Assembly (NCBI GenBank): GCA_963765585.1 | Contig: CAVXXB010000001.1 | Span: forward strand, 62,001-126,000 | From: CAVXXB01 sp963765585 | Lineage (GTDB): Bacteria; Calditrichota; Calditrichia; JAJRVZ01 | Reading direction: 5' to 3' | DNA length: 64,000 bases | Shown here: positions 53,668 through 63,035 of the stretch, one piece after another | How the letters are laid out: each line of letters opens with the position of its first letter | Position numbering within the stretch: position 1 is the first letter of the stretch | The notes under the pieces: model-generated | What the model saw: only the letters and a program-made list of their open reading frames with translations | What the model was told of the DNA's origin: nothing | Database searches by the model: none | Made by a program: the position numbers and the translations under genes

Positions 53668-53860
53668 ATAGAACACGGATTACGCGGATTACACGGATTC
53701 TCGCGGATAAAAAACTTTTTTAATGATTAAAGACAAAGATATATTTAAATTCTTTTTGGCAAATTATAGGTACACCCAAAAATTTCTGACTTTTAATTTC
53801 TATTTTCTAATTTTTCTTTTTCCGTGTTAATCCGTGTAATCCGCGTCATCCGTGTTCTAT
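53668..53860. repeat. 193-bp element with 32-bp terminal inverted repeats
   Basis: The left arm 53668-53699 and right arm 53829-53860 match at about 30 of 32 positions when one is reversed. Each arm is itself made of the word ACACGGATT or its variants (CACGGATTACGCGGATTACA). The 129-base interior is AT-rich with no frame. It fills most of the 340-base spacer between polX and the TetR gene. Confidence 0.85.
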
Positions 53861-53906
53861 TTAAATCTTCCATCACCCACCAAATACAAATTTCATCAAA
53901 TAAATC

Positions 53907-53937
53907 TTGACTTTTTAAATTTATAAATATACATTTG
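53907..53937 (+). promoter_or_regulatory. Predicted promoter of the efflux operon (Bacteroidota-like)
   Basis: TTG at 53907-53909 and TACATTTG at 53930-53937 are 20 bases apart, an exact fit to the Bacteroidota TAnnTTTG -7 box at the expected spacing. A sigma-70 reading (TTGACT, 17 bases, TACATT) also works. Confidence 0.6.
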
Positions 53938-53945
53938 CCCAATAA

Positions 53946-53960
53946 ATGACTGATAGTCAT
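53946..53960 (+). promoter_or_regulatory. Predicted TetR operator
   Basis: ATGACTGATAGTCAT is a perfect inverted repeat with six-base arms. It lies just after the predicted -7 box, near the transcription start, and 40 bases before the TetR gene. Such a place and size fit an autoregulatory TetR site. Confidence 0.6.
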
Positions 53961-54000
53961 AATGTGTTACTTGTTCAATTTACTGGTACGGAGTTAAACC

Positions 54001-54639
54001 ATGGGAATCACGGAGCGGCGCGAACGGGAAAAACAGCAACGGCGAAACGATATTATTGATGCTGCAGAAAAAATATTCTTTGACAAAGGTCTGGATAGTT
54101 CCAGTATGGATGATGTGGCTGAAATGGCCGAACTAAGCAAGGGTACACTTTACCTCTATTTTAAAAGTAAAGAAGAACTCTATCTCGCTATCCATCTGCG
54201 CGGTAATCAAATACTCAGGGATATGTTCGTCGAAGCCGTAAAATCACCTGTGACCGGTCTTGAAAAAACAAGAGCAGTGGGAATTGCATATATCGATTAT
54301 TACCATAAGTATCCAGATTATTTTAATGCGTTGATCTACTATGAGTCACGCCCAATTGATTTTGAAGAAAATAATTCCGTGGCACAAGAGTGCATGCTGC
54401 TTGGCCGGGAAACCCTGGAAATTCTGGCAACAGCCATTCAACAAGGTATTGAAGACGGGTCGATACGATCTTCAATAGATCCAATAAAAACAGCCGTAAG
54501 CCTTTGGGGGCAAACTACCGGCATTATTCAAATTGCGATTCTAAAAGAAGACATTCTTAAAAACAGTCTTAATCTTACTGCCAAAGAAATAATTGACTAC
54601 AGCTTTGAACTCACCTATCACTCACTTAAATGTGAGTAA
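54001..54639 (+). CDS. TetR/AcrR family transcriptional regulator
   Basis: The 212-residue protein has a TetR N-terminal helix-turn-helix (about 10-57, RRNDIIDAAEKIFFDKGLDSSSMDDVAEMAELSKGTLYLYFKSKEELY) and a variable helical ligand-binding part. Because its gene leads the TolC-adaptor-RND run by 25 bases, it is very likely the local repressor, relieved when a pump substrate binds. The palindrome at 53946 is its likely operator. Ligand identity cannot be inferred. Confidence 0.93.
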   Translation: MGITERREREKQQRRNDIIDAAEKIFFDKGLDSSSMDDVAEMAELSKGTLYLYFKSKEELYLAIHLRGNQILRDMFVEAVKSPVTGLEKTRAVGIAYIDYYHKYPDYFNALIYYESRPIDFEENNSVAQECMLLGRETLEILATAIQQGIEDGSIRSSIDPIKTAVSLWGQTTGIIQIAILKEDILKNSLNLTAKEIIDYSFELTYHSLKCE

Positions 54640-54663
54640 TGTTTTAAACTAGGGAGATTTTTT

Positions 54664-56061
54664 ATGCTCCGTAAAATGATTTTTCTATTTAGCCTGTTTT
54701 TTATTCAGGCTGCCTTCTCTGCAGAAACCGTACTGGATCAATATATCAAAATCGGGCTGGAGAGCAACCTGGCACTTAGGCAGCAAAAATATACCATGCA
54801 ACAGAGTATGGAAGCACTCAAAGAAGCCCGTGGTATGTTTTTTCCATCTATCTCGTTCATGTCGCGCTATACAAGAGCCGGTGGCGGGCGTACTATAGAA
54901 TTCCCGGTAGGAGATATCGTAAATCCGATTTATGAGACATTAAATGAAATACTTGAAGCGGCCGGGCAGGATCCCAAACCGTTCCCGGTGATTCCCAATG
55001 AAACCATACCATTTTTACGTCCCGAAGAACAGGACACCAAGTTCCGGTTAGTACAGCCTCTGTTTCAACCGGCGATATATTATAATCACGCCATCAAGTC
55101 CAACCTTGTCGATATCGAAGAGATGGAAACCACTATTTTCAAACGCGAATTGATCAAGGAGATAAAAATTGCCTATTTCAACTATCTGCGGGCGTATTAT
55201 GTTATCAGAGTACTTGATGATACTGAATTATTGTTAAAAGAAAATTTGCGTGTAAGTGAAAAATTGTATGACGCGCAAAAAGTAACCCGGGATGCCATAT
55301 TTCGTTCCGATGCCGAACTCAGCAAAATCGAACAAAGCCTTATGGAGACAGAAAATAATCAGAGTTTATCCCGCTCCTATTTGAATTTTCTGCTAAACAG
55401 ACCGCTTACCGAGGAAATTGAAATTGATGAAACCCTGCTAAAAATCGAAAATTATAATTTCCCCTTTGATACTGCCTTTACCTATGCGCTGAATAACCGG
55501 GAAGAAATTGTTCAGTTACAAACCGCTATCAAGGCCTCTGATAATAATCGCAAGTTGAATAAAAGTAAATATTTCCCGGGACTGTCTGTGGTCGGTGATT
55601 ATGGTGTTCAGGGTCAGAAATTTCAGTTTTATGAAGAAGATCGCTATTGGATGGCCTCGCTGGTGCTGGAGTGGAATTTATTTCGCGGTTTTCAGGATCA
55701 GGCACGCATCGAACAGGCAGATCTTGAAACACGAAAAATCCAGGTAAAACTGCAGGAACTGCAGCGGCAACTGGAACTACAGGTTCGTGATGTATACAAC
55801 CGGTTTATGCTGGCGCAGAAAAAGATAGAAGTAGCAAAGAAACAAGCCATCAGTTCTGAAGAATCTTTCAAAATAATAAACAGAAAATATAGTGAAGGCA
55901 TCGTAGCGCTGGTTGAATTTCTGGATGCCAGAAGAAATATGACAAACTCACAAATCAACCGGATTCTGTCAAATTACGATTATCATGCCAGTTTTGCCGA
56001 ACTGGAGAGAGTGACCAGCTTTTACAAATTAAATAAGATGGAAGAACATTATGAAGACTAA
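54664..56061 (+). CDS. TolC-family outer membrane efflux protein
   Basis: The 465-residue protein has a signal peptide (about 1-20, MIFLFSLFFIQAAFSAE) and the two-fold repeat of the outer membrane efflux family, with long coiled-coil helices such as LIKEIKIAYFNYLRAYYVIRVLDD and LQRQLELQVRDVYNRFMLAQKKIEVAKKQ. The barrel strand SVVGDYGVQ and SLVLEWNLFRGFQDQARIEQA motif (the usual W-x-L-F-x-G-G region) are clear. AGGGAGA lies before the ATG. Its end overlaps the adaptor gene by 11 bases, so the tripartite pump is made together. Confidence 0.93.
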   Translation: MLRKMIFLFSLFFIQAAFSAETVLDQYIKIGLESNLALRQQKYTMQQSMEALKEARGMFFPSISFMSRYTRAGGGRTIEFPVGDIVNPIYETLNEILEAAGQDPKPFPVIPNETIPFLRPEEQDTKFRLVQPLFQPAIYYNHAIKSNLVDIEEMETTIFKRELIKEIKIAYFNYLRAYYVIRVLDDTELLLKENLRVSEKLYDAQKVTRDAIFRSDAELSKIEQSLMETENNQSLSRSYLNFLLNRPLTEEIEIDETLLKIENYNFPFDTAFTYALNNREEIVQLQTAIKASDNNRKLNKSKYFPGLSVVGDYGVQGQKFQFYEEDRYWMASLVLEWNLFRGFQDQARIEQADLETRKIQVKLQELQRQLELQVRDVYNRFMLAQKKIEVAKKQAISSEESFKIINRKYSEGIVALVEFLDARRNMTNSQINRILSNYDYHASFAELERVTSFYKLNKMEEHYED

Positions 56062-57079
56062 ATATTATATACTACTTACGGCGCTCTTTATTATTTCATG
56101 TAACAATGAAACAATAGAAGAAATCAACAAACCGGTTCCGGTCAAAGTGGAAAAAGTAACATTATCCGAAGTGCGATTACCCATATTTCGCAGTGGTGTC
56201 CTGTCTGCATCGACTGAGGCGCGTTTATCCTTTAAAACCGGTGGCATTATACGCAGCATTTATACCGATGAGGGAGATCATGTAAAAAAAGGTCAGATTC
56301 TGGCTTCGCTGGATCTCTCAGAAATACAAGCCCAGGTCAATTTAGCAAAAAGCGGATATGAAAAGTCGTTGCGTGATCTTTCGCGGGTTGAAAAATTATA
56401 CCGTGATAGTGTTGCCACCCTGGAACAAATGCAGGATTTAAATACCGCCTGTGATGTGGCACAAGCCAAACTCAATATTGCCAAATTCAATCTACGGCAC
56501 TCCAAAATAACTGCCCCTGCCAACGGCCGGATTTTAAAACGATTTGCCGAGGAAAATGAAACGATTGCACCAGGTGCGCCGGTGTTCTATTTTGGTTCGT
56601 CTCAGGAAAACTGGATAATCCGGATTGGTGTCACCGATAGAGATATCGTCAAATTGCAAATTGGCGATTCAGCCAGCGTTGAATTTGATGCCCACACCAA
56701 CATGGCCTTTCCCGCTTATATCACGGAAATTTCAGAATCAGCTGATCCCCTGAGTGGCACATTTGAAATCGAATTAACTCTTGATAATGAGAAACAAAAA
56801 CTGGTTTCCGGATTTGTGGCCAAAGCAGCAATTTTTCCCGCTAAAACGCAAAAACAAATGCTGCTGCCACTTGCAGCATTAGTAGAAGCCGATGGAAGTA
56901 ACGGGTATGTTTATGCGGTCAATGACTCTTCCGGGAATCCGGACAGAGTGTTGGTGAGTTTAGGTCCTGTAATAAATAACAAGGTGATCATACTGTCTGG
57001 AATTTCGCCCGGTATACGGATCATAACAGAAGGCTCTGCATATTTATCGGAGCAATCTCTTATCAAAATTGTAGACTGA
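56051..57079 (+). CDS. RND efflux periplasmic adaptor (membrane fusion protein), lipoprotein
   Basis: The 342-residue protein begins with a lipoprotein signal (YYILLTALFIISCNN, lipobox IISC), so it is anchored to the inner membrane. The lipoyl and hairpin domains follow: LSFKTGGIIRSIYTDEGDHVKKGQILASLD, a coiled coil with AQVNLAKSGYEKSLRDLSRVEKLY, and ITAPANGRILKRFAEENETIAPGAPVFYFG. Beta-barrel and membrane-proximal domains complete it. It links the TolC-like and RND genes on either side. Confidence 0.94.
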   Translation: MKTKYYILLTALFIISCNNETIEEINKPVPVKVEKVTLSEVRLPIFRSGVLSASTEARLSFKTGGIIRSIYTDEGDHVKKGQILASLDLSEIQAQVNLAKSGYEKSLRDLSRVEKLYRDSVATLEQMQDLNTACDVAQAKLNIAKFNLRHSKITAPANGRILKRFAEENETIAPGAPVFYFGSSQENWIIRIGVTDRDIVKLQIGDSASVEFDAHTNMAFPAYITEISESADPLSGTFEIELTLDNEKQKLVSGFVAKAAIFPAKTQKQMLLPLAALVEADGSNGYVYAVNDSSGNPDRVLVSLGPVINNKVIILSGISPGIRIITEGSAYLSEQSLIKIVD

Positions 57080-57098
57080 TTTATTTAGAGGAATTAAT

Positions 57099-60000
57099 AT
57101 GAATCTGCCCAAACTGGCCATAGAAAATCATCAGTTTACGATGGTGCTTATCATTTTGCTGGTCCTCTTTGGTATTGTCTCTTTTATGACCATGCCACGC
57201 TCAGAAGATCCTCTGGTTACACCTCCCGGCAGCACGGTTGCAGTGATTTACCCGGGCGCAAATCCGGCGGATATGGAAGAACTTATAATAGATCCCATTG
57301 AGGAAGTCATTAATGAATTGGAAGATATTAAAAAATTAACCTCCTCTGCACAGGACGGGTTAGCGGTCATTGGTGTCGAATTTTTAACGGGTAGTGATCC
57401 CGATGATAAATATTCAGACGTGGTGCAGAAAGTGAACAGTATCCGCAACGCGTTGCCCTCAGAAATCCTTAGCATGGATATTACCAAGTGGTCCATCTCT
57501 GATGTCAACGTGCTGCAATTGGCACTTTATGGTGATTCTGCCAGTTACAATGCGCTGGAAAAAGAGGGTGAAAGACTTAAAAAAAGATTCGAGAGAGTAG
57601 CCGGGGTACAAAGAGTTAAACTCTGGGCATATCCGGAGCAGGAAATCCGGGTAGCTATCGATCTGCAAAAAATGGCTCAGTATCGCTTGCCTTTAAACAA
57701 AGTGATCGGTGCGATTCAAACCTCCGGCCAGAATATTCCCGGAGGCAGTATTGATGCCGGGTTGAAGAAATACAATATCCGGACCAGCGGATCTTTTGAA
57801 TCGATTGAAGATATCGGGAACACAGTCGTACATAGCATGCACGGAAAGAATGTGTATTTAAAGGATATCGCTGATATCCGGTTTGATTATGAGGATGAGA
57901 GCTATCGTGCCCGGTTTCTTGAACAAAAAGCGATATATATAACGATCAGCCAAAAGCCAGGTACCAATATTTTTGATGTTACTGAAGCGATAAAAGAAAA
58001 AATGACGGACTTTTCGCATGAATTGCCTCGACAGATTCAACTGGATATTATTTTTGACCAGTCTGAAAGTGTCAGTAATCGTATAGCCAATTTTTTCTCA
58101 AATCTGTTTCAGGGTCTGCTATTGGTCGGGATCGTCGTCCTGCTTGCGGTGGGAATGCGGGCCTCGTTAATCGTCATTCTTGTTATCCCGATTTCAATAT
58201 TTATCGGTATTGGTGTGATTGACCTAAGCGGCTTCGGCATTCAGCAGATGACTATTACCGGAATGGTAATTGCGCTGGGATTGCTGGTAGATAATGCCAT
58301 TGTCGTTACTGAAAATATTTCCCGATTTATGCGAATGGGTTATTCACCGGTTGAGTCTGCAATTAAAGGTACCGGACAGATTGCCTGGGCCATTACCAGC
58401 TCAACGGTTACTACGGTGCTTGCTTTTGTTCCGATGATGATGATGAGTAATGTAACCGGTGATTTTATTCGTAGTATGCCCGTAACCGTTATTTATACTT
58501 TAACGGCATCACTTCTTGTATCCATTTTACTTACACCCTACCTCAGCAGTAAGTACCTGGTTGTATCCAAAGTAGGAGAAGAAAAAAAGATACGTTCCAA
58601 ATTAAATAATTTTATTGAAACCAGATATCGTGGCACTTTGGACTATGCATTGAGAAAACCTGGCCGGATTATTGTTATTGCCCTGATTGTATTTGTTCTT
58701 AGTCTGGGTTTATTTCCTCTGGTCGGCGTTAGTTTTTTCCCAAAAGCGGAAAAGCCCCAGTTTTTGATCAACATTGACACGCCGGAAGGTACTTCGCTTG
58801 ACCAGACCACGCAAATTACAAACCGGGTCGAAGATCTACTGAATCAAAAACCAGATATTTTAAATTATGCGACCAATATCGGTCATGGAAATCCGCGTAT
58901 CTACTATAATGTCATTCCAAAACATACCATAAGCACCCATGCGCAAATTTTTGTTCTGTTAAAAGAATTTGAAATTGAAAAATTTTCAAGCCTGATATCT
59001 ACTCTTCGCAAAGAGTTGCAAGACCTTCCGGGTGCACGTATTGAGGTGAAAGAATTTGAACAGGGTCCGCCGGTTCAGGCTCCCATTGCCATTCGAATTT
59101 TGGGTGATAATCTTGATGTACTGAAAAATATTGCCCGGGACGTTGAAAAAATTGTAACCGAAACACCTGGCACGATAAACATCGTCAATCCTCTGGCCAC
59201 ATCCAAGACAGATCTGTTTATCAACATCAATAAAGAAAAAGCGGCCATGTTTGGTGTACCACTGGTAGAGATAGACCGCACTGTACGCGCCAGTATCGCC
59301 GGGCTTTCTGTCTCGGGCTTAAGAGATGCACAGGGAAAAGAATTCAATGTTGTTATGCGTCTGCCGTTTGAAAAGAAACTTCAACTGGAAGATTTGCAGA
59401 AAGTATATGTAACCTCATTAACCGGTGCTCAAATCCCTTTGCAGCAACTGGCACAAATGGAGTTCAAGGCCTCTCCAATAAAAATTAATCATTATAACCT
59501 CGAAAGAAATGTAACCATTACATCTGATGTAATAGGTAATACTTCCGTGGATAAAGCCACACGTCAAGTCATCCGCAAATTAGATCAATATAACTGGCCA
59601 AAGGGATACAGATACTCAGTCGGTGGTGAGGCTGAAAGTCGTGAAGAGTCCTTTGGAGGGATGTTACAGGCGATACTTGTTGCGATTGTCGGCATTTTTG
59701 GCGTACTTGTATTGCAATTCAGATCTTACAAGCAACCGCTTATTGTATTCTCTGCCATTCCCCTGGCTATAATCGGATCCATTGTAGCATTACTCATCAC
59801 AGGTTATTCATTCTCGTTCACTGCATTTGTCGGCATCACAAGTTTAATAGGAATTGTAATTAACAACTCTATTATCCTGGTGGATTATACCAATCAGTTA
59901 CACCGTCAGGGAAAAGACATTATCTCTGCGCTTAAGGAAGCCGGTGAAACAAGGTTTATCCCAATTGTGCTTACAACCGCCACCACTGTGGGCGGCCTGC

Positions 60001-60146
60001 TTCCCTTAACTCTGAGAGGTGGCACATTGTGGGCACCTATGGGTTGGACCATCATCGGTGGTCTGATTGCGTCCACCTTATTAACATTGATCGTGGTTCC
60101 GGTTTTGTATAAGTCCTATATGGGTAAATCAAAACAGGAAGTCTAA
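57099..60146 (+). CDS. RND-type multidrug efflux transporter, AcrB family
   Basis: The 1015-residue inner-membrane pump is proton-driven. Twelve membrane helices and two large periplasmic loops follow the family pattern: an N-terminal helix (NHQFTMVLIILLVLFGIVSFMTMP), EDPLVTPPGSTVAVIYPGANPADMEELI, helix 4 with GLLVDNAIVVTENISRFM and the central FFPKAEKPQFLINIDTPEGTSLDQT. In helix 4 the proton-relay pair that is Asp-Asp in AcrB is Asp398-Asn399 here, a common variant in some RND subgroups. GAGGA precedes the ATG. Substrates could be drugs, lipids or dyes; sequence does not say which. Confidence 0.95.
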   Translation: MNLPKLAIENHQFTMVLIILLVLFGIVSFMTMPRSEDPLVTPPGSTVAVIYPGANPADMEELIIDPIEEVINELEDIKKLTSSAQDGLAVIGVEFLTGSDPDDKYSDVVQKVNSIRNALPSEILSMDITKWSISDVNVLQLALYGDSASYNALEKEGERLKKRFERVAGVQRVKLWAYPEQEIRVAIDLQKMAQYRLPLNKVIGAIQTSGQNIPGGSIDAGLKKYNIRTSGSFESIEDIGNTVVHSMHGKNVYLKDIADIRFDYEDESYRARFLEQKAIYITISQKPGTNIFDVTEAIKEKMTDFSHELPRQIQLDIIFDQSESVSNRIANFFSNLFQGLLLVGIVVLLAVGMRASLIVILVIPISIFIGIGVIDLSGFGIQQMTITGMVIALGLLVDNAIVVTENISRFMRMGYSPVESAIKGTGQIAWAITSSTVTTVLAFVPMMMMSNVTGDFIRSMPVTVIYTLTASLLVSILLTPYLSSKYLVVSKVGEEKKIRSKLNNFIETRYRGTLDYALRKPGRIIVIALIVFVLSLGLFPLVGVSFFPKAEKPQFLINIDTPEGTSLDQTTQITNRVEDLLNQKPDILNYATNIGHGNPRIYYNVIPKHTISTHAQIFVLLKEFEIEKFSSLISTLRKELQDLPGARIEVKEFEQGPPVQAPIAIRILGDNLDVLKNIARDVEKIVTETPGTINIVNPLATSKTDLFININKEKAAMFGVPLVEIDRTVRASIAGLSVSGLRDAQGKEFNVVMRLPFEKKLQLEDLQKVYVTSLTGAQIPLQQLAQMEFKASPIKINHYNLERNVTITSDVIGNTSVDKATRQVIRKLDQYNWPKGYRYSVGGEAESREESFGGMLQAILVAIVGIFGVLVLQFRSYKQPLIVFSAIPLAIIGSIVALLITGYSFSFTAFVGITSLIGIVINNSIILVDYTNQLHRQGKDIISALKEAGETRFIPIVLTTATTVGGLLPLTLRGGTLWAPMGWTIIGGLIASTLLTLIVVPVLYKSYMGKSKQEV

Positions 60147-60307
60147 TCGGTTTTTTCAAATCTGTATCATCCGAATAGATCGATAATGCATTATATTTAT
60201 TTTGTTTAGCAGTGGTAAAATATCGCGAAAACACAAGATTTATCTAAGCTCCTGCCCAATTAAATCGATTATAAGAGACGAGAATTAATATCGTAAAGTA
60301 AACCGGT

Positions 60308-63001
60308 ATGTCCGCAGAGAAAAATATACCAATCAGAATTAACAAAATTCTGGAAACTTCCAACGAGGGTTTTCTACTGGTTGATAATAATGAAGTGCTC
60401 ATTAATATCAATCCCAAAATGTGTGATATCCTCGGACGCAGACGGGAAGAAATTCTCGGCCGGAGTATTTTAGACTTTGTCGATTTTTATAATCGAAAGA
60501 TATTTCGTAAAGAGAATCAAATTCGTGAGACAGGTAAAAAAAGCACATATGAAATAATTTTTCTCAAGCCGGATAATAGTGAAGTGGCTTGCCTGGTACA
60601 TGGATCTCCCTACTATGATGAGGAAGGGACAAAAATCGGTTCCTTCGCCATGGTGACTGATATTTCTGCACTTAAACGTTCCGAGTTTGCGCTGCGACGA
60701 AGTGAAAAAAAGTATCGCATTTTGTTTGAAAACGCGCCATCCGGAATTCTTTTTGTTGACACCAAGGGCTTTATTCGTGATTTGAATCCCACACTATTAC
60801 AAATCCTGGGCTCTCCTTCTGCAGAAGCAACGAAATCCATTAACATATTTACACATCAACCCCTGATCGATTCAGGTATTGCCTGGGCATTCAGAAATTG
60901 TATTAGCACCGGAAAACCGGCTTCCCATGAGAGCTTCTATAAGACAAACTGGAAGAAAGAAGTTTATTTAAAATACAGACTCAATCCTATCCGCCGCGAA
61001 GATGGAACGATAGAAGGCGTTTTGGCTAATGTGCTGGATTTTTCAGAGAATCTGGCCTCCGAAAAAAGACTACTGGCAACCCACGAAGTATACCGGGCAG
61101 CCATATCCAATGCCCATGGTGTTCCATATCGATTGAGCTATAAGACGAATACCTATGAATTTTTTGGCGAGGGATTTGAAAAGCTGCTTGGAATTCCTAC
61201 GACATCCGAACTGACATTTGAGACGCTCTCCGGGATGATCAGAGAAATTGTACTTACGGATTCTACTACAAAAATATCTACCGACGAATATTTTAAAATT
61301 TATCGTGAAAAAAGATTACAGCGTTTGGGTGCCGATATAAAAATTGAAACTCCCACGGGCGCAGTAAAATGGTTAAGTGATTCAGCGGTACCATTGATAG
61401 ATGAGAATACCGGCAAAATTACCGGTGTATTGGGCATCATGCAGGATGTTTCCGATCGCAAGCACATAGAGATGGAACTGAAAGAAAGTGAACGCCGGTA
61501 CCGAACACTCTACGAGTCTTCTCATGAAGCCATATTTTTAATGGAGCAAGATAAATTTATTGACTGCAATCAGAGAGCTTTAGAAATTTTTTCTTTACGA
61601 CGTGATCAAATATTAGACGCCTCTTTTTATGATTTTTCACCAAATTACCAGCCTAATGATACAAAATCCTATGACGTTGCCCGGGAGAAAATTACCAGCG
61701 CTTTGAACGATGAGCCGCAGTTTTTTGAATGGCAACATAAACGGCTGGATGATTCGCTGTTTTTTGCCGAAGTAAGTTTAAAAAGTGTTCAGCTTCATGG
61801 TGAAGGCCATCTGTTGGCCGTAGTTCGCGATATAACAGAACGAAAACAATTGGAAAAACATGTTCAGCAATCTCAGAAGCTTGAGGCGGTGGGACAATTG
61901 GCAGGTGGTGTGGCCCATGATTTTAATAATTTACTGACCGTTATTCGTGGATACAGCGAACTTATTCTCACACAGCCGGTGGAAAAAGAAACAATACATA
62001 AGCGGGTAAAGCAAATTGAAACCGCATGTCAGCGCGCCGAAAACCTAACACACCAGTTACTTGCATTCGGACGGCGTCAGATCCTCAAGCCGCAAACAAT
62101 TAATCTAAACTCTTTAATATCAGATATGAATAAGATCGTCACCCATGTGGTTGGTGAAAGTGTTGAGTTGATATGCAATTTCGATTCTGAATTAGGATAT
62201 ATAAAAGCCGATCCGGCTCAGATCGAACAGGTCGTTATGAACCTGGCAATAAATGCCAGGGAAGCAATGCCCGGGGGCGGCAAGTTAATCCTTGAGACCC
62301 ATAATGCCGATATAGACCGGACAACTATGCGCCGGCATCCTGAAGCCAAATCCGGGAAGTATATCATGCTGGCTGTAAGCGATAATGGCCTTGGGATGGA
62401 TAGAAAAACTCAGTCTCACATTTTTGAGCCGTTCTATACAACAAAAAGTGAGAACGAAGGGGCCGGTCTTGGTCTGGCAACTGTTTATGGTATTGTCAAA
62501 CAAAGTGATGGATTTATCTGGGTATATAGTGAACCAAATCATGGATCTACCTTTCGCATTTACTTGCCCTTAATTGAGAAACCCGATGAGATTGAGAAAA
62601 ATGCGGCGCCATCCACAAAGGACCTTCACGGTCATGAAACTGTCTTATTGGTTGAGGATGAAGAGGATGTTAGAACACTGGTAAAAGAATCGCTGGAGAT
62701 GATGAATTATCGGGTGATCGCAGCTGCGAACGGAAAAGAAGCACTGGATTTATATAGTACCAATAATAATTCCATTGAGCTGGTACTTACTGATGTCATG
62801 ATGCCGGTTATGGGCGGACGTGAGATGGTGGATAATTTATTAAAGATAAAGTCCACCTTGAAAATCATTTATATGTCAGGCTATACCGAGGATGCCATTG
62901 TCCATAATGGCGTGCTGAAACCAGGTACACAATTTATTCAAAAACCATTTACACCTGTTATATTAATGCAAAAAGTGCGCGAAGTCCTGGATAAAAATTA
63001 G
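60308..63001 (+). CDS. Soluble hybrid histidine kinase with four PAS domains and a C-terminal receiver
   Basis: The 897-residue protein has no membrane segment. In order it shows PAS domains at about 8-125, 130-250, 260-390 and 395-510, then HisKA with the phospho-acceptor His537 (QLAGGVAHDFNNLLTVIRGYSELI), the ATPase with NLAINAREAMPGGG, DNGLGMD and GAGLGLATVYGIVKQSDG, and a receiver domain from about 780 with Asp829 (ELVLTDVMMPVMGG). The GGVAHDFNN and VEDEEDVR style is typical of soluble PAS kinases found in many environmental bacteria. The 160-base gap after the RND gene holds no clear terminator, so a shared transcript is possible but not shown. No separate response regulator is adjacent. 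Confidence 0.94.
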   Translation: MSAEKNIPIRINKILETSNEGFLLVDNNEVLININPKMCDILGRRREEILGRSILDFVDFYNRKIFRKENQIRETGKKSTYEIIFLKPDNSEVACLVHGSPYYDEEGTKIGSFAMVTDISALKRSEFALRRSEKKYRILFENAPSGILFVDTKGFIRDLNPTLLQILGSPSAEATKSINIFTHQPLIDSGIAWAFRNCISTGKPASHESFYKTNWKKEVYLKYRLNPIRREDGTIEGVLANVLDFSENLASEKRLLATHEVYRAAISNAHGVPYRLSYKTNTYEFFGEGFEKLLGIPTTSELTFETLSGMIREIVLTDSTTKISTDEYFKIYREKRLQRLGADIKIETPTGAVKWLSDSAVPLIDENTGKITGVLGIMQDVSDRKHIEMELKESERRYRTLYESSHEAIFLMEQDKFIDCNQRALEIFSLRRDQILDASFYDFSPNYQPNDTKSYDVAREKITSALNDEPQFFEWQHKRLDDSLFFAEVSLKSVQLHGEGHLLAVVRDITERKQLEKHVQQSQKLEAVGQLAGGVAHDFNNLLTVIRGYSELILTQPVEKETIHKRVKQIETACQRAENLTHQLLAFGRRQILKPQTINLNSLISDMNKIVTHVVGESVELICNFDSELGYIKADPAQIEQVVMNLAINAREAMPGGGKLILETHNADIDRTTMRRHPEAKSGKYIMLAVSDNGLGMDRKTQSHIFEPFYTTKSENEGAGLGLATVYGIVKQSDGFIWVYSEPNHGSTFRIYLPLIEKPDEIEKNAAPSTKDLHGHETVLLVEDEEDVRTLVKESLEMMNYRVIAAANGKEALDLYSTNNNSIELVLTDVMMPVMGGREMVDNLLKIKSTLKIIYMSGYTEDAIVHNGVLKPGTQFIQKPFTPVILMQKVREVLDKN

Positions 63002-63035
63002 ATTTTATCCCAAATATATATCTTCGATTTTCTAC

